The notes below the pieces were generated by a model. It did not search any database and was not told the DNA's origin. It saw only the letters and a list, made by a program, of their open reading frames with translations. The translations under genes were made by a program, and so were the position numbers. Below, in pieces: positions 23,150 through 35,800 of a DNA stretch of 64,000 bases. Every line of letters begins with the position of its first letter. The stretch's first letter is position 1. Origin of the DNA: Cubamyces lactineus (Eukaryota > Basidiomycota > Agaricomycetes > Polyporales > Polyporaceae); contig JACDTU010000005.1 of assembly GCA_022376465.1 (NCBI GenBank), positions 608,001-672,000 on the forward strand, given 5' to 3'.

Positions 23150-25962
23150 GTCTTGGCCGCTGTGGTGTTGTCCCAAGTTGTGCACCAAAAGATGTACCGC
23201 AGGATGGAACGTAGAGACGAGTAGAGTGGGCTTCAGGCCGAGCAGAAGAGCAGTCGCCACAGCAGAATTCAGTCCGAGGCCAAGCACTGCGCCCTCGCGT
23301 GACACGGTCCGCTGCAGCGTTACGTGACCCTACGTGACAGGACGCGTTCAATCCCGTGATCTTGGCTGGGCGCGTGAATTAAGCGCTTGCTTCTTCGCCT
23401 CAGGCCCTCAGCATACAACCTCCCTCCCATCGTTTTTCATCAGTTGTGATAAGTGTCTGAGATTCAGGAAGAATTCGCTAAGTGAAGAAGTTACTGCATG
23501 CGCAGACAGTGAACAATCCACAACATCAGTTACGTTAGTAAGTCGACGACATGCTATTATCGGTATCCAACTCTCCTTCGCACTAAGAATTCATACAGAA
23601 TAAGAAACACGCTCGGGTAGGAACAGTAAGGTCAAGTTCTCCTGGACTTATGTATCCAGTGCTGATTGTATCTCATGTGTTCTACTGTCAAGGCCCACCC
23701 TGCATAGTAGTATCCTATGAGTCTGAATTTGGAGAAGCGCCTCGAAGAAGCACTTTACCAGGTTACCTGTATGTCGAGGTATGACAAACAGACATCAGGG
23801 ATGGAGCCATTCCCTCAGGCAAGTTCATATATATTACAGGTGCGCGACATTATGTCTGCTCGTATTGATATCAGAATACGCCTGCACCCTAGCGCATAGA
23901 ACTTCTTCATACGGGTCCCATGCCCGACGTTGATCTTCCCCTCTGATCTTGATCCGCGCCCCAAGGTTCCCGCACTGACATACAACTTCACAAGTCTTTC
24001 GTCACTCCTATATGAGCCAGTCTTGACGTTCGGCAGCTTGTGCTTCTCGGAGCCATCTTGGCAGTGGACGTCTTCTCAGATCCTACTATCCGCACATAGC
24101 GGGGGTATGCATGCTCCATGCACAAGTTCTGTATTACCATGTCTTCTTCTCCTTATCATATCCTCCTGCGCTGATCCACATCTGCGTATCCAGGGGGAAG
24201 TTCACAATCAATCTTCCTGCGTAGCTTGCGCGGCAATCCCTCCGTTGTTGTCTTGACCGAGTGGTGCCCTTGTGAATGCATTGTGGCGGTGGCCTTATCA
24301 AAGGCAACCTCGGGCATTCCATACGCCGCCGTTGATTTCTTCTCGGACTTTATCACCTTTCTCCGGAAGTCCCGCCGTATCAGCGGGCTATTGTTGCCTC
24401 ACCAGTTGCATTCTCCTCAGCTACTCACTAGTACCAGCCGTATAACTGACAGATTACTGGGTGGCAGACAATGGCAAGGCATTCGCCTGCTTCGAGCTTC
24501 TGGTTGATTCAACCGACTTCAGACGAGTTCTCGACGCTCTACTTGCCTGTGCGTGTCCTTCCATAACACATTCCTGTTCCTATCCGCAGCGCTCAATTTA
24601 AATACATCGAGACAACCCAGACCAGGACTAAACACAGCGAATGGAAGCCAGATTCGCTAGCACCACGGCGAGTTACTTGACTGACAAGCCGCCATTGCTA
24701 TCCAATTCACCAGAACGCGAGACGCGGGACTGCACTTCCAATAATAAAGCCGAAGCTCACACTACCTACAGCCGTCATCAACTGTTGATTGACTTTCTGA
24801 GAGGGCATCCCAAGTATGAATGCAACCAACATGACCAATCGCAAATGCCAGCGTGCACCTCGTCCTCACGTCTCGCGCGGCGCGCGAACGCCCATTGGCA
24901 ACAAGACACAGTAGGATTACTGTTCGGGGCACCTGTAATCGCTTTCTATCAGGCGTACTGCAGCAAGCCATGCATCACGTCATATCGCGCTTCAGGTGTC
25001 TTCCTTTGACTTCTTCTTTTCGGTGGAGCTTATGCGGAGCGCTTGAGCTTTCGACAGGTTGTTGTACACGGCTTGGTCACGCTCAGACTCAGCGCCTCGG
25101 CACCTCACTTGAGGCAGGATGTGAACTGTACCCGATGACCGGGGGGCGAATCTCCTCGATATCCCCTCTCGCGAAAGAATACAACCACCACTTCGCTCCG
25201 CGAGATGAAAGCCAGCGTGTCGATGTACTGACCATGGCCTGACGAGAAGCTCCCGACCTTCGCCAGTATTTGCATTGACCTTCGAGATTCAATGGCCAAT
25301 AGCACCCGGTGAGCCTCATTGGCAACTCAACTACCCCATACATCACACAAGCGCGCCGTATGCTCCAAGCCTGGCATTGAGTACAATCGCCTGACGACTA
25401 TCTGACAAGCCTCACCTCTCCCGCGCAACACGCGACTCGGTCGTTGCTAGCACATGACATCCGTTCGTGTCGTAAGCAGTACTCCACATGCTTGAGTGGT
25501 AGGTTAGCGGACCTCGACTGTCCGCCGCCGCGCGATCTACAATTGCAACGCAGAGGACGCTGTCACCGAAATCCCCGTCCGCGAAACTCTAGGCCTTTTG
25601 ACTTGTGGCCCATAGAAGATGCAGCCCAGATCTCCGAGTTCGACTCGCCTCGGTAACCGTTGGGCAATGGTCCCACAGCACGGTCCCGGTTTCGCCGTTC
25701 GGAGAACACGGAAATGACGACAACGACGGAGATAGTCCGTCTCATTTGACTGCATTCCCCCGTGCTTCCTAACCTATGCACATCTTGTCCACGGACGATC
25801 TTCCGTCCAGGTACACCTCATTCCGTCGCACAACTCACACACAAAAGGTACGCATGCCCATCGTCGCGCCGTCGCGCCCCTTCATATATCCCAGCCCAAG
25901 TTCCCAACACACCCACACGCATTTACTACGGTTCGTAACTCCCTTCAGACTTTTCCTAGCGT
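23150..25962. other. Gene-poor stretch between UBA2 and 26 kb
   Basis: About 2.8 kb with many short frames and no recognisable protein. A minus-strand segment at 24156-24356 reads GMPEVAFDKATATMHSQGHH then GLPRKLRRKIDCELPPGY. It looks protein-like and could be a relic, but I cannot name it. The UBA2 promoter lies at 23150 onward. No tRNA-like cloverleaf was convincing. Confidence 0.35.
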
Positions 25963-26340
25963 GTGGATCCTAGACCACTGCCGCCGCCGGTCCCGCCGAC
26001 CGAGCAACCATCTGGCTCCATTGGGTACAACGCCCCGTCCCGCGCCATCCGATCCCCCTCCCATCTACACACGCCAAACATGTTAGTAACAACAACACCC
26101 ACTCCCGGCATGCCGGCACGCCGGCAGCCGTCGCCGCATTCAAAGTCGAAAGAACGAAGCCTCAAGGATGCCCGCACGCCTTACTCTCCCGGGGTTCACT
26201 TTCCCGGGGTTCCTCCGGGGCCTCCGTCCTCGCCGAGCCCCTCGCCGAGACGCTGCTGCCCCTCTTACACAGTCCATCCGAAATTCCATCCATTCCCAAC
26301 CAGCCTCTGCGGCTTTACATCTTGGGATACACACTCAGAC
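25963..26340 (+). CDS. Possible hypothetical gene, Pro-rich N-terminal exon
   Basis: From about 25963 a plus frame encodes PLPPPVPPTEQPSGSIGYNA, HTPNMLVTTTPTPGMPARR, SKSKERSLKDARTPYSPGVH and FHPFPTSLCGFTSWDTHSDC. Codon pattern and residue choice look like coding sequence and a fungal leader precedes it (CA-rich, 25890-25960). I cannot find the downstream exons: beyond about 26350 the frame becomes unconvincing. No family recognised, and the start codon is not certain. Confidence 0.3.
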
Positions 26341-27851
26341 TGTACGTACTGTGCTGATGGAACTGGAACTGGGCGGCGGGGGCGTTGCACACAGTATAGT
26401 ATCATTCATCAAACCCACTCCACTCTTCGCGCGCTGGTCCCTGGAGCGGCTGGAGCCTGGGGCCAGCACATCGCATCGTTCCATGCTTACATTGCAATCT
26501 CACAAGACCTTCTCAAACGCAGGGTCAGAACAACGTGTGGGCGTGCGCACGTACGACGACCAGGAATCAGGATCCTGTATTCCTGGGCTCTGTGACGCAC
26601 CTATGAAGTCGTGCAGAGCTAGTGCTCCCGCCAGTGGCACTGGCCATCGCCGCGTTCTAGCGGATTGCGCTGCCAGTCTAGACTCCACGCCATACACTCG
26701 AATCGCTATCTGGGAGCTACCGTCTAGTACGTCTATACCGTTAATCTATCTGCATACGTCGTATCTGTCAACATCATACGCATGCCACGACAATGTCACC
26801 ATGGCACCTCTAGGAGCAACAAGGTACCGGAGCTGCCGTACACAAGCCTCGCGCTCGGCCAGGCGGACATAACGTGGCCGAGAAAGAACAAGTGAACGAT
26901 GTCGTAAAAGGGGGAAAGGGAACGGCGAGCTCCAAGTGCCCGCAGCCGCTCCAACACAACGCCGGTCTCCTTCCTTTTCTAAACCATCTGTCTGGTTTCG
27001 TATGATCGTACTGATGGTGTACTCGTAGTGCTACTGGTATATGTATAGGAGGAAAGTCGCGAGTGTGAAGCACAAGTGAAACTTGCACCGGAGTAGGAAG
27101 GCAAGTAAAGGAAAAGAAGCAATTGCAACGTGAAGGGCGCGACGCATGTCATGGGAGAAGCGTAATATACGGGATGCAACAATAGACTCGTTCAACTGCC
27201 CAGAAGGCGAGGGGATGTGCCACAAGCAGAAGAAGAAGAAGAGCCAACAGGCAACGAGGCAACGAGCGGACGCGCCTCGACCGCGCAAAAAGGAGTACTA
27301 CTAGCACGGGCCGCGCGAGAAGGACGCGGCCATAGCAGCTGGACTGGGGGGGCATGAAGAATGAAGAAGGTCGTGCGTACGTACGCATGCCCGAGCAAAA
27401 AATAGAACGCAAGAACGCGAGATAAACATACAGCTCAAAGCGGGAGCGCAGGCCTGTGGGGGCGTGAAGCGTGAAGCGGGAGGGGATCTGACAACATACA
27501 CTAAAAGGACATGCACGCTAGAGATAGCACGAGAGAGGAAGGCGGGGGCGTTCCCGATGGATACACAGCATCGATGAGAGGGGAAAAGAGGGGGCTCGTG
27601 CGGGGGAAAAGAGGAAGAAGTCTAGCTGCAAGCAAGCAAGCCGTGTTTGCGTATGCGTCTGAAACTGCCACTGTCTCTGTCTTGGCAAGTAGTAGTATTC
27701 TTGTCCGTATCAGTCCGTGGGATCTCTGAACGCGTTTTCGTCTCAGGGGGTCGTTCGTAGTGAGGTTAAGGCGGGAGCGCAGCACCAGAGCGCAGTGAAT
27801 ATAGCGTCCACCAAACGAACCAGCGCGGCGGGAGTGCGGGCTGCCGATTGC
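26341..27851. other. Intergenic / 3' flank of the KRE6-like gene
   Basis: Open frames here lack domains. The sequence contains purine-rich stretches (about 27210-27650), which look like untranslated or intergenic DNA. Confidence 0.35.
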
Positions 27852-30800
27852 TCAGCATGATCCGAGCTTCCACATCTTCACGTAGTCGCTGCACATAGAG
27901 AGGAGGCCATCGCCGTTCAGTCAGCGAACGCGCTCCGACACAGTGGCGAGATAAGGAAGATGATCAAAGCGGGTTTGCACTCACATGCGGAACGCGCGGT
28001 CATCCGCGCTCGACGGCCACGTCGCGGCCCAAGTATCCTGCGCCTTCGCAAAGTCGCGCATTGCGCTCTTCGAGCCGTCGAACCACATCTTGCCACCAAC
28101 GTTATCGGGGAACCAGCCGCTCGTGCCTCCCGCAGCGAGATCGAGGATGAGGTAGAATTCTGTCAGAATCAGCGAGGTTAGTACGCGCGCAGCTCATGTA
28201 TCTTCATTCTCGAACGTCGCCACCACCTCCGCTTCCACCACCAACATCGCCTCCGCCACGTGCAGCCCGGCGCAAGTGTAGAGGGAATAGAGAGACGAGT
28301 GGCTCGGCGACAAAAGTGCGGACGTACCCTGATCGAAGGGCGCAGCAGCGCTTCCACCCTGCTGCTCCCAAATGTTCTCAACAACGACCGCGACATTGGA
28401 CCCGTTCGTCGCCGTGGCAGGGTAGTCTCCGCGCTTGAAGAAGTCCTTGCCGCCCTTTCCGGTGATCTTGAGGTTCATCATCGCCTGGAGGCGCGTGTCG
28501 ACGTAGAAGCGCATCCAGTCCGGGGTCCACTCCATCGAGTACACATGGAAAGCCTTGTCATACGAGCTCTGCTTCTGCGACCACCAGCCAAAAATGTGCG
28601 TCTGAAGCGACTGCAGCACGCCATAGTTGAGCGACGAGCGGACGAAGTTCACGCCCTGGGCCGGGTACGATGGCGCGTTCCCGCGAGCTTCCATAATCTG
28701 CGTGACACCCGACGTCAGCCCGGTCCACATCCCGTATGCGTGCCGCATGATTCAATGCCTGCCGTCTGAAGTAGCATCAAGCGAACCTCCGGAGAAACAG
28801 TACTCACGTCGATCTCGCCGCTCAACGGCCACGGTCCATACTTGTTATCCTTCGGGAGCATCCAAATGGCGGGCCAGAGCCAGTCGCCGCGCGGCAGCTT
28901 CGCGCGCACCTCCACCTTCCCGTACGCGATGGACGTCGAATTCATCGTGCTGATCCGCGCAGACTGCACCGGCTGGATCGTCGAGCCGTCGCTGTTACTC
29001 GACTTCACCGAACACGCAGTCTAAAATGAGCGTTTCCGTCAGAACAAGCTGTCGTGACGCGCGGAGAAGCATGTCCGGGCCGACAGCTCACCTTGTTGCT
29101 CGTCGTACAAGCGTTGCCCAGATCATAACTTCCGCCGTCCAGGATGGCGTCCCTTCCAATCTTGTCCGACGTGAAGGTCGGCATGATGTACAGCTGCCCG
29201 TCCTGGACGAAGAGATTGTCGCTCGAGTCCGTCGTCATCTGGAACTCGCCATTCCCGAAGCCTCCCAGCTCGACATCACGCGTCCACGTGTTCTGCAGGT
29301 CAAGCTGGTCAAACGACTCGTCGAGGACCATGCACAGGTCCGAGTCCTTCAACAGCTGCACGTTCGAGTATCCAAAGAAGCACAACACCGCTGCGCCGCC
29401 GATACCGAGGAACATCGCGATGAACGTGAGCCACCACGACGCGCGGTCGCGGCAGTCACGTTGTTTCAGCCACGGCTTCTCTTCCTTCGAAAGCTTGTGC
29501 GACAGGCGCGAGGAAGGCATGGGTGGCTTCGCCTTGCGTGGGAACGTCGTGAATGACGAGTTTGTGCCGGTGGGTGGAAGAGGGTAAGGATACGACGGAG
29601 GCGACCAGAGCGAGGACGTCGGGCGCGATGCAGGCGAGAGGAATGGTGCGCGCATGTTGATCGCCGGGCTCGAGTGGGTGCGGGGTATCCCGGTGTCAGA
29701 GGCCACTGTGAGCATGAATGCATGTTAGCACCCATTCCGAGACATCGAGGAGCTCCAAGGTCCCCTCCTCCCGAGGAACATACAGCAACTCTATCGACAC
29801 TTACCAAACTGCTGGTTCAGGGCCGAGCTGCTGCCCGCCATAGCCGCGGCCGCGCTGTTCCTGTAGAGATGATTCTGGCTAGCCATGGGGCTTGGTGGCG
29901 TGGCGCTGCCCTCACGCGAAGGCACGCCGTTCTCCATGAACGGCGCGTACGGGCGCGCCAAATCGCCTTCGTACTCACCAGCTCCGGGCGAGATGAGCCC
30001 ATAGCCTCCCACGGTTGCACCAGCAGGGTAGACGGCGTACCCAGGCGAACGGGGGAGTGCGGCCTGAGCGGCCTCGCGCGCGCGAATGCTGTCGATCGAT
30101 GTCCTACGGCCCATGCCTGGGATCGGGGTCCCAGGGTCTGGGTTCCCGGGGTGCGACTGGAAAGGAAACGCAGAGGGCGGAGGACGAGCGCCCGCGACGG
30201 CAGGTGGTGCTGCACCTGCAGGCATCCCATAAACCGAACTTGTCGGGGTGTCGAACGGGTTTGATTGTGCCCCGACCGACGCGACAGAGGCCATCGCAGG
30301 TGACTTTGGGCTCTTGGGCGGCGCAGCGGGAGCAATGGCAGCAGCGGTGGTGACGTTCTCGCTGTCGGCCTCTGGTGTGTACTCGTTTGCGACGGACGAA
30401 CGGCGGCGATGATTCCGCGTGCGGACACGCGGGTTGGTCTGCGAGGGCGATTGCTGCGCGACAGGCTGCGACTGAGTCGAAGAGCGCGAACGCGACGTGC
30501 CGCGGACTCCTGAAGGACGCGGCGCAGTGCCTGCACCTGCGCCAACGCCAGCCATGCCGGAGGATGCAGGTGCCGGGCTGTCGGAGTCGCTCTGGTCGTT
30601 CACCGAGTTATTCTCGGAAGACGCGGCAGACCACGAAGAGCGGGCTTCGTTGCCCAAGAAGAAAGGGCGTGGAGGCGACAAGGGGGCGCCTCCAGATAAG
30701 TCGGAGGATCGACGGCGAGCAAAGGCCGCGGCAATGGGCGTTGCAGACGGGACGGGGGACTGCTGGGCGAGGTTCGCCTCGTCCTCACTGGAGTCGTTGT

Positions 30801-30912
30801 GGGCCGAGTGTGAGTGGTGGGAGTTGGAGGAGGGGGGAGAGTGGAGGGCGCGATACGCGTCCGCGGAGGAGTACGCGGAGCGACCCTGGTTGGAATCTCT
30901 CCTGCGATACAT
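27852..30912 (-). CDS. Kre6/Skn1-like beta-glucan synthesis protein (GH16), type II membrane
   Basis: Exons (complement) 29805-30912, 29092-29705, 28808-29020, 28328-28697, 27985-28159 and 27852-27888; phases close, 838 aa. Residues 1-450 are a Ser/Pro-rich cytoplasmic region. One membrane helix lies at about 460-482 (WWLTFIAMFLGIGGAAVLCF), giving type II topology. The lumenal part is a SKN1/KRE6-type GH16 domain: VLDESFDQLDLQNTWTRDVE, then GKVEVRAKLPRGDWLWPAIW. The catalytic motif GEIDIMEA (E643, D645, E648) is split by an intron. It ends FRIDYVKMWKLGSC. Family role: beta-1,6-glucan assembly in the secretory pathway for the cell wall. The ATG at 30912 was preferred over an upstream GTG. It is divergent from the GT2 gene. 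Confidence 0.93.
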
Positions 30913-32857
30913 GGTGTATGGGCGAAGCACTGGTGCCGCTGCTCACTGTTCTGGACGACGACGGGGCTGGAGCGGGTACCGTCGTCGGGAGGAAGAGGAG
31001 GAGGGGAGGAGAGCGAGAACGGGCTGGGGAGAGAGGTGTTTTGTGTGGGCGGAGGAGAAGGGAAGGAGGGCACGAGGAGGACGAGGATAAGGCTCTCCGC
31101 CGAATTTTGCGAGGATGGTTCATGGCGGCGTAGATAGATAACCTCTCCAAACCGAGTTACTGCAGCCTTGGCGTATTCCTCCAATCCACCTGCCGGCCAT
31201 TCAACGGTATCCGGGGTCCGCCCTTCCCTCGGACGTAGTAAATCACTGTCCGCATTCGTGGTCTGGCCTCCGCTCCACCCCACCCGTCGTCCGGTCACCA
31301 AACGTCAGAACGTCATCCTCTTCTTTCTTTTTTCTTGCCTGCTGCAGTCGTCAGCTTGGAGTCTGCAACACGCACCGACCGCTCTCCTCGCTGCTCGAGT
31401 TCCCCGGCACCGACGGGAATAACGTTCCCGCGCGCATGAAACGCCAAGGCAACGAATACCCGCCCCGCTCACACTCTCTCCCTCTCGCCCAACTGCGCAT
31501 CCACGAGTTTTCGCGCACGGGTGTGCAATGCCGATGCAGGGAGGCGCGTCCTGTCCAAGTTCACGGCCTCGCAGCGATCGCCACGGTTCATGGACGTCGC
31601 CAGATAGTCTGCGCGATGCCCAATGACAGTGCCATGGACAGGCCGCACCGAGCCCGCTCGCGGCCAAGTCGACATGTCGGCGCGACGAGGTTCCTGGATG
31701 CCTGGTAGCGCATGTCGTATTACAGGACGGCCTTACAGCGGCTTCGACACGCGCATCAGACTCAAAGCCATGCCACAAGCCGCGTGCGGCGCGCGCCGTC
31801 CGTGCGCACTGCGTCCCGCCATTCGAGACCTTTTGCGCGTCCGTTGTCTGTGATTTGCGTCTCTCCCGACTCCCGCACCTGTGCATCTGATGGCCGCAGT
31901 GCAAAATTTCCGGGCCCTGGACGAAGTGAAAGGACGGGGAAGAGATAGGCCGTGGCCATATGGGATGACGTCAAGGAGGTAAGATGCACGCCAAAGTGGG
32001 AGGTGTTGGTACTGGGGTGCCGGGATAAACCCGGGGTCCCGGGCGTAGAGTAGTGAATAAGATGGAGCATCAAATGTCCGGAAATAGACTATCGACGAGA
32101 GCCTATGACGCATTTTGATCTATGACGCCTCGCCTAGGGAGCCTGCTCCCTCTTGCGTCCGGAGCGTGGCGGGGGGATAGACAGCAACAAACGAGAGCGA
32201 GGAGGGCAAGAGCACGGTATGTTTGCTGCGAGTCGGAGGAGGTGCGAGGGGCAAGAGGGGAGGAGGAGCGCGGGAGGGAAGACGGAGCCGAGGAGGGAGA
32301 GGGAACAAGCTTGGGAGAGAGTGGTGGTAGACGCCGGGTGGAGTACGATAAGGGACAGGGTCGGATTGGGAGACGCCCAGGGCGGCTGTAGCGATGGCTG
32401 CGTTTGGTTGGGCAGGGAGCAGGATCCACCGAGCGTTGTCGATGCCCGCAGCTGCGATTCGGGCTGGAATAATATCGTGCGAAGCCGAACGCGTGTCGAT
32501 TGGGCCCGGGGATTATTGATTGGATGTTCGTCCAAGTTAACGCAGCGGCCGCCCCCGTTCGTGCAAGTCCCAATTCCAACTCGCTCGCCCGCGATAATTA
32601 TTGAAGAACTCCCCAGTCCGCGTGCATGCGTCTGTCTGCACGCCCTTCCATCTGCACCAGCTTCGCCCTCCTCTCCTCCGTCCGCCCGTCCGTCTTCCTC
32701 TTTACCACCACCTCTTCCTCTCATCGCCCGCCCCCTCCCCCCGCCTGCTAAAATTGTCCCTTCTCTCTCCCGCTCCCCCTCGAGCGCAAGAGTTCGAAGT
32801 ACAGAGGTCGTCCTCGCCCCGTAGTCCGTTCCCGAGTCCGCATCACGAGCCGGCACG
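30913..32857. promoter_or_regulatory. Divergent promoter of two cell-wall genes
   Basis: About 1.9 kb between the GH16 start and the GT2 start. It contains a CCAAT-box (ATTGG at about 32518-32522) and a long pyrimidine-rich leader (about 32640-32780) before the GT2 ATG. The frames read across it are low-complexity shadows. Confidence 0.5.
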
Positions 32858-35800
32858 ATGGATTACGACCGCTACGACGCCTTCCTCCACCACATCTTCA
32901 AGCAGACACAGGGCGACGCCTGGTTCCGTCCCAACGAGGACAACATCGCCGTCGGCGTCGCGCTCCGCGTCGACAATGGCGAGTACCGCGTCTTCCCCTA
33001 CGAGAACCTCGGCCTCGAGCCCTTCGAGGCCGCCGTCCGCCTCCTCAACCCTGCCGTCGCTGTCAAGGTTCGCAGCGCGGCCGTGCACGCCGCGTTTGCT
33101 GAAGTGTACGTCTTATCTCTCGCGTCAACGCCACGTCCCAAACGCGCACGCACGGCAGACACTCACCGCCTCTCCGCTCCTTAGGGGCCCCGATGACAAG
33201 TCCATCTACATTGATGCGAACACGCGCATCCAAATCCTGGACACCATGGTCGACCTGCCGACGGCCGATAAGGAGCAGAGCGCCGCGTTCATTGTAAGTC
33301 TTCCGCCATGTCCGGGTTCTCGTACATCATCCATCTGCTGTGCCGCGTCTCGTTCGTGCATTGCGTTGGCGCGTGCGCCTCGCGCCGTTCAGGGCCTGTG
33401 TGTCTATTCTCGATGAGCGGGCCTTCTGCTCTTCATCTCCGTCCAACGTTGTATGGGTGCGGCGCACCACTGTGCACTGCATTCAGATCGGTTGCTGCCC
33501 ATGCCAATCTCGCGGTCGAAACATCCGCCGTGCGTGGAGTGCATCGTCGAGCACGACCGTGTCCGCTCTTGCCTCCCTGGGAACACCCGCGCCCTCTGTC
33601 TCCCGCAGAGTTCAATTTTCTGGTCGCTTTTCGCCGGCGAGCGGAGGCGCAGCTGTGTTCTGCGACGTTCTGCGGCGCGCCACAGACGCAAGAGGGTGGT
33701 AGATCGGGGGAGAGCCCGATGGGGGCGTCGGCTTGGGCGTCGAGGGTGATCGAGTGTGGCCGCTGGGGAACAAATGTCCAGCCAGGAACGCTTTTCCGCC
33801 CCTCCCCGATCGAGGGCGCGTGAGGACCGCGGTTCGGGCGCTTGTGCGCACTCAGCCGCGGCGATCGAATGTTTGTCGTCCGAGCGAGCCTCTTCATGGT
33901 GCACAGCATCCCGCCCATCGTGCAGGGGGCGCAACGCCAGGGCGGCGGCGGTGCTCGCGCTCTACATGTCGACAAACATTCCGCGACGCGTTTCGGACGG
34001 GCCGGACGCCTGCCTTGAACTCGACTCGAGACGCGCTGCTCACTTTATCTGGGTTTGAACTCTGCACGCCGTGGGACGCACGTCTGACTGAATTATGCAT
34101 TAACACAGCGCGATGAGAGGGTCATGGTCGTCTGGTCGGACTCCATCGACTCCATCATCCCCATATGCCACGACTTCGAGGAGCGGCTCATCAAGCTGCT
34201 CTGGCGGTCGCGCCCCGGCGCGTTCCCCGGCTCGCATCCGACGAGCACGAACAGCAACCCCGCGAGCGTCTCAGGTGAGCATTCATTCCTCCCCTCGGCC
34301 TTATCGCACATATTCCCTCGCTCCGGCCTTCTGGAGGGTGCGGAGAGCTCTTGGCGAGCGACGTCTGTGACGACGGCGAGTGAGGTCCGCCGAAGCAGGG
34401 CAGCGCAACTCCGCCATGTTCTGCCTATCGGAGACGATACGCAGGTCCGTTCCGAGGGTAGCCCAGAAGCAACGGGCGTGCTTCTATCACGCCGATACAT
34501 GCTTGGGAGCATGGGTTCTGTCGCCGCTCTACGTTCTGGCCTGCGTAAATCCTCTTCCATGATGATGCGTTCTCTGCCTCTTCCGCATCGAGGTTGTCGC
34601 GCCCCCCGTCTGCGCTTCATCGCACATCGGAGGAGAGGGGGCGTACGCGCGAAATTGCATATCACAACTGCCTGGAATGTCGTCGGCTGACTACCTTCCC
34701 GCCCTTCACACACAGGATCCGTCTCGGGGCATTCATTACAACAAATCAACACCCGTCTGTCGCAGTCCCAGCTCCGCCGCAGCTCCGTCATGCCGGGGGT
34801 CCCGGGCACCCCAGGGGTAGGCACGCCCGTGCCGGGTACCCCGCGCGGGGTGTTCATCGGGTCCGGCGGCGTGCTCGGCATGAGCGCGGAGGACCTCGCG
34901 CTCGGCGACGAGAAAGACGCCGCGGACGTCAAGGATGCAACGCCGAGGACGAAGACGAAGCGGACGTGGTGGGGCGGGAAGAAGACCGTGCAGGTCTCCC
35001 CGTCCGAGGCGGCGAGCACGGTCGATACGTATGCGGACGTCGAGGGCGGCCCCGAGCGCAGGCGGCCGATGTTGCTCGCTCCGATCTACAATGGGTTGGC
35101 CGCGGGTCTGAGTATATGTGAGTGACTGGGGGCTTTGGAAGGTGTGAATGGTGCGCTGACGATGTGGATGGGCAGTCTTCATCGGCAATGGTATCAATGT
35201 CTTGATTCAGGAGGTCGAGCTCGACGGGAACTACATCCGGTTCGCGCTGTGCGTGCTCATCCCGTTCTTCTTCTGCGTATCGTTGGTGAGTCTCTACCCA
35301 ACACTTCGCCCAATACCCCTCTCGCTGACACAGCGCTCCCGCGCGGGCTTGCAGTTCTTCTCGATCCAAATCATCCAGAACGTCTCGATGTGCATCGGCC
35401 CCATCGCGCAGTACCACCAGAACTCCAAGTACTATTCCGCTGTAAAGCCTCGCCCGAACAAGATCGTCGACAACAACCTCCCGCACATCACGATCCAGAT
35501 GCCCGTCTACAAGGAAAGCCTCGAAACCGTATTGTAAGTACTCTCAAACACGTGACCTTCTTATCCAGCGCTAATGACGTTCTGCAGGGCACCCTCCATC
35601 GAGTCTCTCAAGAAGGCCATGCAGACGTACGCCCGCCAGGGTGGTACGTCCACGATTTTCATCAACGACGACGGTCTCCGTCTGCTCCCCGTCGAGGAAC
35701 GTGACGCACGCATCATGTTCTACGCGAACCATGGTATCGGTTGGGTCGCGCGCCCCAAGCACGACGACTCGCCCGGCGGGTTCAAGCGTGCGGGTCGCTT

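Noticed and set aside
25440..25650. tRNA-like GAGTGGTAGGTTAGCGG and GAGTTCGACTC
   Set aside because: D-arm-like and T-arm-like strings are too far apart and no cloverleaf with acceptor pairing can be drawn.
33403..33975. Minus-strand ORFs inside GT2 intron 2
   Set aside because: Arg/Pro/Ser-rich shadows in several frames with no domain; no splice support.
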